A stretch of 64,000 nt of DNA, taken from assembly GCA_002345565.1 (NCBI GenBank), contig DDVS01000001.1, positions 614,712 to 678,711 on the forward strand. Direction: 5' to 3'. The notes under the pieces are model-generated. The model was not told where the DNA came from. It saw only the letters and a list, made by a program, of their open reading frames with translations, and did not search any database. Positions 43,107-51,231 of the stretch are shown piece after piece. Source of the DNA: Flavobacteriales bacterium UBA2306. Lineage in GTDB: Bacteria; Bacteroidota; Bacteroidia; Flavobacteriales; Weeksellaceae. Both the position numbers and the translations under genes were made by a program. Within the stretch, counting starts at the first letter, position 1. Each line of letters begins with the position of its first letter.

Positions 43107-43136
43107 AATCAGTTGCTTTGGCAACTGATTTTTTTT
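43107..43136 (+). terminator. Terminator of the nuclease gene
   Basis: AATCAGTTGC / GCAACTGATT 10-bp stem, TTTG loop, six T. Confidence 0.9.
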
Positions 43137-43162
43137 ACCTTGAAACTTCAAAAAATTAAAAA

Positions 43163-43831
43163 ATGAAATATAACAAACAGCTTTTCAAAAAGCTTTTTTT
43201 CTTCGCATTGATTCTCAATTCTTTATTATTTTTTGCACAAGATAAACCTTTTTGGAAAGAGATTCAGGAATTCAAAACACTGGATGCAACTAACGGAATT
43301 CCAAAAAAGCCTATTTTATTCGTAGGAAGCTCATCTTTTACTTATTGGCAGGATGTAAACGATTATTTTCCCGGAAAAACCATTGTTAACAGAGGTTTCG
43401 GTGGTTCCAGATTATTAGACCTAAACAATTATTCCGAAGAACTTTTAACGCCATACAATCCGAAACAAATCGTCATCTATTGTGGTGAAAATGACCTTGC
43501 TACAGATAATCCAACGCCGGCAGAAGTTTTGGAAAGATTCAAAACATTCTTTGGAAAGATTCGTCAAAAATACCCGAAAGTTCCGGTAGCATATGTTTCT
43601 ATCAAATATTCTCCAAGCAGAGAATCATTATGGCCAAAAATGAAAGAGCTTAATGATGGCATCGAAGCTTATCTTAAAACGCAAAAAAGAGCAAAATACA
43701 TTGATATCACCAAAGTGATGAATGATGAAAATGGAAAAATAAGAACCGACCTGTACAAAGAAGATATGTTGCATATGAAACCAGAAGGTTACCAACTTTG
43801 GACAAAAGTAATGAAGCCTTATTTAAAATAA
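43163..43831 (+). CDS. SGNH/GDSL-type hydrolase, exported
   Basis: 222 residues with a signal peptide (about 1-26, ending LFFAQ). LFVGSSSFTYWQD holds the block I Ser, RGFGGSRLLDL block II Gly, YCGENDLA block III Asn, and DMLHMKPEGYQLW the block V Asp-His. This is the serine esterase/lipase fold; periplasmic acyl or acetyl esterase activity on a glycan or lipid is likely but the substrate is unknown. Confidence 0.9.
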   Translation: MKYNKQLFKKLFFFALILNSLLFFAQDKPFWKEIQEFKTLDATNGIPKKPILFVGSSSFTYWQDVNDYFPGKTIVNRGFGGSRLLDLNNYSEELLTPYNPKQIVIYCGENDLATDNPTPAEVLERFKTFFGKIRQKYPKVPVAYVSIKYSPSRESLWPKMKELNDGIEAYLKTQKRAKYIDITKVMNDENGKIRTDLYKEDMLHMKPEGYQLWTKVMKPYLK

Positions 43832-43850
43832 ATCTTCAAAACTTTAAATT

Positions 43851-43886
43851 AATTCCTTAATTATCATACAATTAAGGAATTTTTTA
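43851..43886 (+). terminator. Terminator of the GDSL hydrolase gene
   Basis: AATTCCTTAATT / AATTAAGGAATT 12-bp stem, seven-base loop, T-rich tail. Confidence 0.85.
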
Positions 43887-43894
43887 TTTTTAGT

Positions 43895-43924
43895 TTGTAT
43901 TTATTCTAAATTAAATTATATTTG
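43895..43924 (+). promoter_or_regulatory. Full-consensus promoter of the Cys-rich microprotein
   Basis: TTG (43895-43897), 19 bases, TATATTTG (43917-43924). The ATG at 43930 is only five bases after the box, so the transcript would start at or next to the start codon (leaderless). Confidence 0.7.
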
Positions 43925-43929
43925 CAATT

Positions 43930-44082
43930 ATGATTCAACCAGTTAAAGCTTTCAAAATTGCTCCACTTGCTCCGGCTTACAGAAATGATGAAATGATGTA
44001 TTGCGACAAGAAAAAATGCTGCAAAAAATTCAAGAAAGGAAAGCGTTGCAAGAAATGTCCCGGAAGAGCTAAAATCAGCTAA
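43930..44082 (+). CDS. Cys/Lys-rich microprotein, 50 aa
   Basis: MIQPVKAFKIAPLAPAY is followed by YCDKKKCCKKFKKGKRC and KKCPGRAKIS. It has six Cys, all in the second half, and about 15 Lys/Arg, so it is strongly basic. There is no signal peptide or membrane helix. The Cys spacing C-x4-CC-x8-C-x2-C could bind a metal or nucleic acid; no family is recognised. A perfect promoter directly in front and a proper terminator before it argue for a real gene. Its 3' end overlaps the convergent DnaJ-like gene by eight bases. Confidence 0.65.
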   Translation: MIQPVKAFKIAPLAPAYRNDEMMYCDKKKCCKKFKKGKRCKKCPGRAKIS

Positions 44083-44719
44083 ACATCAGCCAAACAATCA
44101 AAGCAACTAATGCTAAAAACATAAGAACAGAAGTCATCTTGGACAGGTTGACTTCTTTTTTTTGCGGCTTTCGGAACGATTCGGAAGGATTATTTAACAA
44201 CTCTTTTTCTTCCTGATTCAATTCCGATTCGGCTAATTCTGTAATCGTAATTCCCTGAACGATTGTTTTATGAAGAACCGTATTCGTAGCGTGGAGTAAG
44301 ATTTGAAATTTTCCTTGAGAATCAAATTCTTTGATTCTAATCGTTCGTTCACCATTCGGTTTTTCTAATCCAAAAGGAACAATTTTCACCAAGTCAGCAT
44401 CATAAGTATTCCAATATATAGTAATTTCCTCACCTTTTAATGCTCGGATTTTACTCGCGGAAAAATTCTTGATTTTCGGTGGAAGAATGCTTTTGACATT
44501 TCGTTTTTGACTATCAAGATTCTGGTCGTAAAGCCGTCTTCTATCGGTATCAGTCAGAGTTTCATAAGCTTCTTGGATTTCCCTGAACCTATCCGAAAAG
44601 AACTCATCGTTGTCATTTTTATCGGGATGATATTTCAAAGAAAGCTTTCTGTACGCTTTTTTGATGTCTTCTGCAGAAGCATTTAGAGGAATCCCGAGAA
44701 AGTAGTAGTAATCTTTCAC
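44075..44719 (-). CDS. J-domain membrane protein
   Basis: 214 residues. The N-terminal J-domain (1-65) has YHPDK with the HPD motif at 31-33 and ends TDRRRLYDQN. There is a middle beta-rich region (about 85-165; SASKIRALKGEEITIYWNTYD, as in Ig-like folds) and a C-terminal membrane anchor (about 195-213, VLMFLALVALIVWLMF). There is no Gly/Phe or Cys-rich zinc region, so it is not DnaJ itself but a class III co-chaperone that would recruit DnaK to the membrane. Confidence 0.85.
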   Translation of the reverse strand: MKDYYYFLGIPLNASAEDIKKAYRKLSLKYHPDKNDNDEFFSDRFREIQEAYETLTDTDRRRLYDQNLDSQKRNVKSILPPKIKNFSASKIRALKGEEITIYWNTYDADLVKIVPFGLEKPNGERTIRIKEFDSQGKFQILLHATNTVLHKTIVQGITITELAESELNQEEKELLNNPSESFRKPQKKEVNLSKMTSVLMFLALVALIVWLMFS

Positions 44720-44758
44720 AAAGCAAATTTAACGATTTCAAACCTTTTCATCAAAAAA

Positions 44759-44787
44759 AAAACGGAAAGCTCACACTTTCCGTTTTT
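44759..44787 (-). terminator. Terminator of the small membrane protein gene
   Basis: AAACGGAAAG / CTTTCCGTTT stem with a six-base loop, followed by a T-run on the minus strand; also usable on the plus strand. Confidence 0.85.
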
Positions 44788-44815
44788 CTAACAATTTAAT
44801 TTAATTTTCTAAAAA

Positions 44816-45055
44816 CTATTCTGCAGTTCTTGGTTTGCAGCATCCTCTTCCGAATTGCGTTCTCACTTTTTCTTTAAGCGAGTTGTATTCCTCGTCATTC
44901 ATTGTTCTGATTCTGTCTGCAAATCCGAATGGTGTTCTTTCTTTTACATCATACTCGTCGAAGATTCCTCTTACAAATGCTTTTCTTTTTTGTGCTTTTT
45001 TGGCGATGATTGCGATAGCTGCTAAACCTGCGATTGCTAAAATTCCTTTTTTCAT
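44816..45055 (-). CDS. Small basic protein with N-terminal membrane helix
   Basis: 79 residues. MKKGILAIAGLAAIAIIAKKAQKRK is a single membrane segment followed by a soluble tail with DEYDVKERTPFGFADRIRTMNDEEYNSLKEK and a terminal GRGCCKPRTAE. No known family is recognised. An anchored regulatory or stress peptide is possible but unproven. It precedes the J-domain gene in the same direction, separated by a terminator. Confidence 0.6.
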   Translation of the reverse strand: MKKGILAIAGLAAIAIIAKKAQKRKAFVRGIFDEYDVKERTPFGFADRIRTMNDEEYNSLKEKVRTQFGRGCCKPRTAE

Positions 45056-45175
45056 TTTTTAAAGTTTTACGTTTTACATTTAGGAAGACGCAGACCTAAA
45101 TCTTTTACTTTAAATATTTTTTTCTGTCAAATATTGATTAGAAGTTTATTAATCGATTTTCAAAAAACTTTTAAA

Positions 45176-45183
45176 TAATTTTG
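45176..45183 (+). promoter_or_regulatory. -7 box before the PIN module
   Basis: TAATTTTG matches TAnnTTTG; the GTG start follows 14 bases later, giving a very short leader. No -33 TTG at the usual spacing. Confidence 0.4.
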
Positions 45184-45196
45184 CTTATTTTGCAGT

Positions 45197-45979
45197 GTGG
45201 AAAAAGATGGCCAAATAGAAATTCGAGTTTCTGGAAAGATTGGAAATGTCGACATAACTCCTGATAATTTTGATATCAAGGAGATAATTTCTATTTTACA
45301 AAATGTGGAGGACTTATTATATTCCGGAGATAAAAAAAATCGACCAATAATTTCATATGATATTCAGCAAGGTTCTGTAAGAAATATTTTTAAAACAGGA
45401 ATACAGTATATCGTAAGTTTTAATGCTGTTCTTGGTTTAATATCGAATACAGGGTCAATTGATTACTTAGATATTGATACTGCAAAAGCCATCGAAAATT
45501 TACAAGAATTAGCTATTAAAAAAGATTTTTCTTTTGATATAACAACATCAATTGATAAATCGAACATCATTCATATTGATAAATTTACCGAATATAAGAG
45601 AACAGAGGCAATTTGGGCTGATGCAGAATTTTATTTCTATGGAAAAATAACAAATGCAGGAGGAAAAGATAAAGCCAATATTCATTTATTAACAGATGAA
45701 TATGGAACAGTAAGAATTCAAACTCCTATAACATTTTTAGAACAGCAAGAAGAAAATATTCTTTATAAGTCATTAGGAATTAGAGCAAAAGGGAAACAGC
45801 ATTCAGAAAATGGAGATATTGATTTTACGAATCTTGATTTTATTGAATTAATTGATTACAATCCTATTTTTGATGAAGACTATCTTAAAAACTTGAGAAC
45901 AAAAGCAAAAAACTCTTGGTTAAGCAAAATTAATCCTGATGAATGGCTAAGACAAATACGTGGAAATTATGAAAGTTAG
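45197..45979 (+). CDS. Partner protein of a PIN-domain toxin-like gene, unknown family
   Basis: 260 residues, GTG start. The N-terminus IEIRVSGKIGNVDITPDNFDIKEI is followed by SYDIQQGSVRNIFKTGIQYIVS, a central helical-hydrophobic segment (about 75-95), and a beta-rich half with DEYGTVRIQTPITFLEQQ. No HTH or other DNA-binding motif is visible and it is far longer than normal VapB antitoxins. It overlaps the PIN gene by 11 bases, so the two are coupled. AT-rich compared with neighbours. Antitoxin or regulator of the PIN protein is inferred from position only. Confidence 0.6.
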   Translation: MEKDGQIEIRVSGKIGNVDITPDNFDIKEIISILQNVEDLLYSGDKKNRPIISYDIQQGSVRNIFKTGIQYIVSFNAVLGLISNTGSIDYLDIDTAKAIENLQELAIKKDFSFDITTSIDKSNIIHIDKFTEYKRTEAIWADAEFYFYGKITNAGGKDKANIHLLTDEYGTVRIQTPITFLEQQEENILYKSLGIRAKGKQHSENGDIDFTNLDFIELIDYNPIFDEDYLKNLRTKAKNSWLSKINPDEWLRQIRGNYES

Positions 45980-46451
45980 TAGCGTTTTATTAGATACAAG
46001 CTTTTTTATCCGATTTTTAAATGATGAAGACCCATTATTTAAAAATGCAATGGAATATTATAAATATTTTCTGCAAAAAGAAATTAAAATGCTTATTTCA
46101 ACTATTTCAATAGCAGAATATTGTACAGGAGGTTCTATAGATGAACTTCCATTAAAAAATCTTGCAATACTTCCATTTAATTTAAATCATTCAATAAAGA
46201 CTGGAGAAATTGCAAAAGTAGTTTTTACAAAAAAGGGAACGTTAAAGCTGAATGAGCGAAATATCATACCAAATGACTCAAAACTATTTTCGCAAGCCGA
46301 TATAGAACAAAGCATTGTCTATTATCTTTCATCTGACACCAAAAGTATAAAAATCTATAATTTACTTAAAGATGAAAATCAACCTTTACGTTTTAATTTT
46401 ATAGATTTAAATATTCCTCCTAATGAATTTTTTGGTTACTTAGATTTATAA
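45969..46451 (+). CDS. PIN-domain protein, putative toxin ribonuclease
   Basis: 160 residues from MKVSSVLLD (a GTG three codons upstream is possible). SVLLDTSFFIRFLNDED (first acidic residues), TISIAEYCTGG (Glu) and NDSKLFSQADIEQSI (Asp) give the Mg2+-binding acidic set of PIN/VapC ribonucleases. Many VapC proteins cut tRNA or rRNA; the target is unknown here. The partner gene upstream is unusually large and of unknown family, so this is not a standard VapBC pair. Confidence 0.75.
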   Translation: MKVSSVLLDTSFFIRFLNDEDPLFKNAMEYYKYFLQKEIKMLISTISIAEYCTGGSIDELPLKNLAILPFNLNHSIKTGEIAKVVFTKKGTLKLNERNIIPNDSKLFSQADIEQSIVYYLSSDTKSIKIYNLLKDENQPLRFNFIDLNIPPNEFFGYLDL

Positions 46452-46530
46452 CAAAAACCCTTGCAATCGCAAAGCTTTTATTTTAATTAGTTTTCATAAA
46501 ATCGAAAGCTCCTTTCCTCAGATGGATTCC

Positions 46531-46926
46531 TTATTCTAACCACGCTTTCATACAAGCCAGAAAATTAGCCCAACCTTCGGTTTGACCGATTGCCCACTTT
46601 ATGCCTTTTTCATCACTGCTATGCCCTTCTTCCGCAACTTTTATCAATGTGTTATTTTCAGCTAATTGTTGTAACTCAATTGTCACAATAGATTTTGGGT
46701 CCCACACAAAAACTATTTTTTCATTAGGGATTATTTCTTTAGTTGTCAATGGATAAGAACCATCAAACTCTGGCAAAGACCAAAAGATTTCCTTATTGGT
46801 TTCCATTCTTCCAGAACCTTTGGAAATGAAATAATTCTGCATTATTTCCGGATTAATAATCCCTTCAAAAACTTCCGAAACAGATTTCTGAATTCCGATA
46901 GATGCTTTTGCTGTTACTTTTTCCAT
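46531..46926 (-). CDS. SRPBCC / AHSA1-like protein
   Basis: 131 residues. KASIGIQKSVSEVFEGIINPEIMQNYFI, WSLPEFDGSYPLTTKEIIPNEKIVFVW and GWANFLACMKAWLE match the AHSA1-type START-like (SRPBCC) family, which binds hydrophobic ligands in a deep cavity. No function is assigned to most bacterial members. A decayed family member follows upstream on the same strand (47066-47450). Confidence 0.85.
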   Translation of the reverse strand: MEKVTAKASIGIQKSVSEVFEGIINPEIMQNYFISKGSGRMETNKEIFWSLPEFDGSYPLTTKEIIPNEKIVFVWDPKSIVTIELQQLAENNTLIKVAEEGHSSDEKGIKWAIGQTEGWANFLACMKAWLE

Positions 46927-46944
46927 TTTTTATTAAGTTTTCAA

Positions 46945-47035
46945 GTTAATCACAAAGACACAGTTATTTAGAATTTCAATATTCATAAAGGAATGAGGAA
47001 CTCCGGCTATAAGCAGTTCAACTTTGTGCCTTAAC
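46945..47035. repeat. Possible decayed palindromic repeat, copy G
   Basis: GTTAATCACAAAGACACAG (46945-46963) and ACTTTGTGCCTTAAC (47021-47035) are partial inverses with the CACAAAG core of the family. Weak; lies between the two SRPBCC genes. Confidence 0.3.
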
Positions 47036-47065
47036 AACATAAGTTTTTATAATAATTCCTTTTAA

Positions 47066-47450
47066 TTAATTTTCAGATAGATTTTTTATGACTTCTAATC
47101 CTTTTTTGAAACCGTTATCAAACATTTCCTGGAAATTATCATCGGAATCGACTTCAACTTTCACGGTGGTTTTATCATTATTTTTTACGAGGTAATATGC
47201 TTCTACGCTTCCGTTCCAGGCTTTTATTTTTTCAGAATCAACATCTTCAACCCCATTGCGTAGCTCCCCAAGATGTTTAAATATTAAATGATTGGGCTTT
47301 TCTATACTTTCTATCGTACTTACCATTCCGTTTTTGTTACCCGAATCTGTGAAACAAGTTCTTCCTCCTACTTCCCAATCTGTTTGCATCAACATCCCAA
47401 ACTCTTTCTGCCGGAACATTAATCTCGGTTTGAAACCTTAAATTTTTCAT
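47066..47450 (-). pseudogene. SRPBCC-family gene, broken by deletion and frameshift
   Basis: The true start MKNLRFQTEINVPAERVWD (from 47450) runs in one frame. The rest of the domain, TDWEVGGRTCFTDSG ... LIFKHLGELRNGVEDVD ... FKKGLEVIKNLSEN, is in another frame from about 47400. Homologues have about 20-28 residues between these blocks (the WTxxFxEGS region) that are missing here, so a deletion of that part, not a multiple of three, is the simplest explanation. An unusual sequencing error cannot be excluded, but it would not restore the missing block. Confidence 0.75.
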
Positions 47451-47523
47451 CTTCTTTTTATTTATGAGTTCGTGTGTTGATTTCAAAGTTAAATTTATTT
47501 TTCCAGACAAAGCATTATCCAAT

Positions 47524-47553
47524 AAAAAAAATCACCCTTAAAAGAGTGATTTT
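47524..47553 (-). terminator. Terminator of the DUF3108 gene's upstream neighbour
   Basis: AAAATCAC / GTGATTTT stem with a ten-base loop and seven T on the minus strand; it lies upstream of the pseudogene direction and just after the DUF3108 stop codon in plus orientation, usable by both. Confidence 0.6.
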
Positions 47554-47558
47554 CAATA

Positions 47559-48326
47559 TTATTTAGTAAAAGACAATGGATATTTTACATTACTGTAATC
47601 GTCTATACTTGCTTTGAGAGATCCTACTGCGAGTTCTGCTTTAATTAAAATCGGAACTCTGTTTTGATCATTAGAAACCCACATTGTGACGCCTTCTTTT
47701 TCTTTAAAAACCCGGCCGCTCATCACAGAAGGAATAATTTTGAGACAATTGATTTTCCCAAATTTGGTTGCTATTTTTTCTACTCCTGCTACTTTTAACT
47801 GGAAAGGGAAAAGTTCATCATCTACCCACACATTCATTCTGATAACACTACCGGTTTTAAAATTCTCGGCAGGCAAACTTCTTAAATAATAGAAACAAGA
47901 CATCATATCCTGTACATCATTGGGAACCCTAATTGTTTTAGGAGGATTATTTGTATTTTTTTTGTCTACAAGAACAAGCGTATTATTGTTGTTATTAAAA
48001 GTGGACTGTAAATGCTGTTTATAGCTGCCTTCTGATACATTTCTGACATAGAATAAAGGCTCTTTGTTTTCGTTAATATAAGTTTCATAAAAATCTTCTA
48101 CTTTGAAGAAAGCTTTTGCCGCTCCGCTTGTTTTACCGACACCTTTTACGTAAAATGCAGGTTGACCTTTGTAAGAAGTTTTTGTTGTAGCTAGCGTGGC
48201 ACTTCCAGCTGTCAAAAACCCGTAATGAATTCTGTAACTAATGACTTCCCCGGGATTAATATTGGGGAATTGTGCAGAAATATTCGAAAAAAGCAAACTT
48301 GCAATCAGAAACAAAAAGTACCTCAT
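47559..48326 (-). CDS. DUF3108 family exported protein
   Basis: 255 residues with a signal peptide (ends NISAQ). GEVISYRIHYGFLTAGSATLATT opens the DUF3108 beta-sandwich, and DMMSCFYYLRSLP, KINCLKIIPSVMSGRVF and MWVSNDQNRVPILIKAEL are typical later blocks. Periplasmic or outer-membrane-associated; the function is unknown. Transcribed in the same direction as glgC but with a 100-base gap, so probably separate. Confidence 0.85.
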   Translation of the reverse strand: MRYFLFLIASLLFSNISAQFPNINPGEVISYRIHYGFLTAGSATLATTKTSYKGQPAFYVKGVGKTSGAAKAFFKVEDFYETYINENKEPLFYVRNVSEGSYKQHLQSTFNNNNNTLVLVDKKNTNNPPKTIRVPNDVQDMMSCFYYLRSLPAENFKTGSVIRMNVWVDDELFPFQLKVAGVEKIATKFGKINCLKIIPSVMSGRVFKEKEGVTMWVSNDQNRVPILIKAELAVGSLKASIDDYSNVKYPLSFTK

Positions 48327-48426
48327 TAAAAAAAAAATTTAGAATGTATTAAAGACAAATAATTTGCCAAAATAAAAATTTGATCCTTACGCGTTGGCAA
48401 AGGATCAAAATAAAAAATTGTTTTAA

Positions 48427-49695
48427 TTACATAATATTAGTCCCGTCCGGGATAATTGCGTTTTTTTTGACCACTACAATCCCATCTTTTATAGAGTGTG
48501 TTTCATAATCTCCATCCGGATGGTGTTTGCCTCCTATAATTCTTACATTGTTTCCAATATAACAGTTTTTGTCCAGAATGGCTTTGTCGATATAACAATA
48601 TTTACCAATTCCCATACTGGTTTTTCCTTGATTTTCGTTATCTGCCACTTCTTTCGCAGTCTGATAATAATCTGCACCCATTACATAAGAATTGACAATC
48701 GTAGTTCCTCTATCTACTCGGGTTCTGTTACCAATAATACAGTTTTCAATTTTATCTGCCAAGATGATGCAACCATCTCCAAAAATAGTTTTGCTCACAT
48801 AAGATCCATTAATTTTTGTCGGCGGTAACATTCTGGCCCTAGTATAAATTGGATTTGAGCTGAAAAGATTAAATTGTGGTAAATCCTGAGCAAGATCCAG
48901 ATTGGCCTCATAAAACGATTCAATCGTACCTATATCTGTCCAATAACCATCGTATTGATAACTTAATACATTTAGTTTTCCAATCGAAGCTGGAATGAAA
49001 TCTTTACCGAAATCATCGCCTTCGTGCTCTGCAAATAGTTTTCTTAACACATTTTTAGTGAAAACGTAGATTCCCATAGAAGCAAGATATTCTTTACCTT
49101 GAGCTTTACTTTCTTCACTGGTTTCAGATTTCCAATCTGCTAGAACGTCCAAACTTGGTTTTTCTGTAAAAGCAGTGATATTACCTTCTTCATCTGCTTT
49201 CATTATTCCGAATCCTGTAGCATCCTTAGCATTTACGGGTATCGTCGCAATGGTTATATCTGCATTTTGATCTTTATGAAACTCTATCATTTTCTGAAAA
49301 TCCATTTGATAGAGTTGATCGCCAGAAAGAATAAGAATATATTCATATTCATACTTTTCCAGATGTTTCATGGTTTGTCTTACGGCATCTGCTGTTCCCT
49401 GATACCAATTTTCGTTCTCAACATTCTGTTCTGCAGCTAAAATATCCACAAAACCCTTGCTAAAGATGTCAAAATGATAGGAGTTTTTAATATGAGAATT
49501 AAGAGAAGCAGAATTAAACTGCGTGAGTACCAAAATTCTATTAAGTCCAGAGTTGAGGCAATTCGAAATAGGAATATCCACTAATCTGTATTTTCCTGCA
49601 ATTGGAACTGCCGGTTTGGACCTTGTATAAGTCAATGGAAACAATCTCGTTCCTCTTCCGCCTCCCAAAACTATGGAGATTACGCTTTCTTTCAT
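48427..49695 (-). CDS. glgC: Glucose-1-phosphate adenylyltransferase
   Basis: 422 residues. VLGGGRGTRLFPLTYTRSKPAVPIAGKYR is the nucleotidyltransferase P-loop and activator region, and LSGDQLYQMD the catalytic Asp block. The C-terminal half is a left-handed beta helix (KTIFGDGCIILADKIENCIIGN). It makes ADP-glucose, the committed precursor of glycogen. Third gene of a glgB-glgA-glgC set; a 110-base gap separates it from glgA. Confidence 0.96.
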   Translation of the reverse strand: MKESVISIVLGGGRGTRLFPLTYTRSKPAVPIAGKYRLVDIPISNCLNSGLNRILVLTQFNSASLNSHIKNSYHFDIFSKGFVDILAAEQNVENENWYQGTADAVRQTMKHLEKYEYEYILILSGDQLYQMDFQKMIEFHKDQNADITIATIPVNAKDATGFGIMKADEEGNITAFTEKPSLDVLADWKSETSEESKAQGKEYLASMGIYVFTKNVLRKLFAEHEGDDFGKDFIPASIGKLNVLSYQYDGYWTDIGTIESFYEANLDLAQDLPQFNLFSSNPIYTRARMLPPTKINGSYVSKTIFGDGCIILADKIENCIIGNRTRVDRGTTIVNSYVMGADYYQTAKEVADNENQGKTSMGIGKYCYIDKAILDKNCYIGNNVRIIGGKHHPDGDYETHSIKDGIVVVKKNAIIPDGTNIM

Positions 49696-49805
49696 AAATG
49701 TGATGGTTATATATTAATTTTCTATTATTATATATTATAAAGCTAAGAAATATTGCCAAATATTAAGCCAATGTTAACAAAAATATTTCTTAATTAAGAT
49801 TTAAA

Positions 49806-51212
49806 TCAATACTTATACATTTCCAAGTAATTCTTTGCCGACTTTTCCCAAGAAAAATCAAAGGACATATTACTGTAAATCAATCCTTTCATCAAATCTT
49901 TCTGGCTGTAGATATGCAATGCTCTTTTGATAGCATGAACGGTATCCTCTGCACCAGCATTGGTAAAATTGAGTCCACTACCGCCAGTCGAAATATCTTG
50001 AACTGTATCTCGCAAACCGCCTGTATATCGTACAATCGGAATAGTTCCATACCGCATAGAATACATCTGGTTCAATCCACAAGGTTCTACTCGGCTTGGC
50101 ATTAGCAAGAAATCTGCCGAAGCATAAATCTGATGGGATAAATATTCTTTATAACCCAAATCCAATGCAAAATTGATATTAAACTGCGACTGTAGCTCTT
50201 TCAACTGGTTTTCAATTTGAAGATTACCGGAGCCTAAAACAATTATATTAAGAGAACCATTGGTTTCCTGGATGCTTTTACGGATAATATCTGGCAACAG
50301 ATCCGCCCCTTTCTCGCCGGCAAAACGGCCTATAAAACCGAAAAGCGGAAGATTAGGATTCAAGCCGTATTCTGCGCAAATGACTTTTTTATTTTCCCAT
50401 TTCCCTTCTTCTGCGTAGTCTTTATTATAATTAAATTTCAGCATATCATCCGTTTGCGGATCCCAAACTTCGGTATCAATTCCGTTAATAATCCCAAAAG
50501 CTTTTTGACGTTCTTGGTTCATCAATGGTTCTAAGCCTTTAAAACTATAAAATAATTCTTCCAAGTAACCACCAGAAACAGCATTGAAGGCATTGCAACA
50601 TTTTATCATCGCAGCCATAGGATTGATTCTTCCATTCCAATCTAAAAGTCCCCATTTCCAACCGTCAAAATGCGGAAGAAAACTAGACATCTGCCAATCC
50701 ATACTTCCCTGATATTCGCCGTTATGAATGGTTCCAATAGTTTTGACGCCCTTCAGAAAACGAAATTCGTAGCAATTATCAATTATAAAAGGAACGAGTC
50801 CTGTGTGATAATCGTGGCAATGCAAGATATCCGGACGAATCTGCATCGCACTGAGCCAATGCAAAACACCGTGCTGAAAAGCTATGAACTGCTGACTCTC
50901 ATCCCAATAACCGTAAACATTTTCTCTGTCCAGCAATCCCGGAATTTTTACCAAATAAAGGTCGAACCCCAAAACATTGCTTTTCTCTTTGAAAACCTGA
51001 ACCTGATACATATGAAACGACTGATGAATAAAACCATCAAACACAATCTCAAAGTCGTGGTTGTAGAAAAACGGTTTGTTGTACCAAGGCATTATCACGC
51101 TAGCATCCAATCCCATTTTGTTTTGATACTTGGGCAAAGCTCCTACCACATCTGCCAGTCCACCGACTTTTGCGACAGGATAACATTCCATAGAAAGGTG
51201 AAATATTTTCAT
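49806..51212 (-). CDS. glgA: Glycogen synthase (ADP-glucose)
   Basis: 468 residues, GT5 family. KVGGLADVVGALP (Lys15 and the GG loop that bind ADP-glucose) lies near the N-terminus, ILHCHDYHTGLVPF and GTIHNGEYQG in the N-domain, and LLMPSRVEPCGLNQMYSMRYGTIPIV with the catalytic Glu in the C-domain. It extends alpha-1,4-glucan chains. It begins 19 bases after glgB. Confidence 0.95.
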   Translation of the reverse strand: MKIFHLSMECYPVAKVGGLADVVGALPKYQNKMGLDASVIMPWYNKPFFYNHDFEIVFDGFIHQSFHMYQVQVFKEKSNVLGFDLYLVKIPGLLDRENVYGYWDESQQFIAFQHGVLHWLSAMQIRPDILHCHDYHTGLVPFIIDNCYEFRFLKGVKTIGTIHNGEYQGSMDWQMSSFLPHFDGWKWGLLDWNGRINPMAAMIKCCNAFNAVSGGYLEELFYSFKGLEPLMNQERQKAFGIINGIDTEVWDPQTDDMLKFNYNKDYAEEGKWENKKVICAEYGLNPNLPLFGFIGRFAGEKGADLLPDIIRKSIQETNGSLNIIVLGSGNLQIENQLKELQSQFNINFALDLGYKEYLSHQIYASADFLLMPSRVEPCGLNQMYSMRYGTIPIVRYTGGLRDTVQDISTGGSGLNFTNAGAEDTVHAIKRALHIYSQKDLMKGLIYSNMSFDFSWEKSAKNYLEMYKY

Positions 51213-51231
51213 AAATCTTTTTTCTTGCTAA

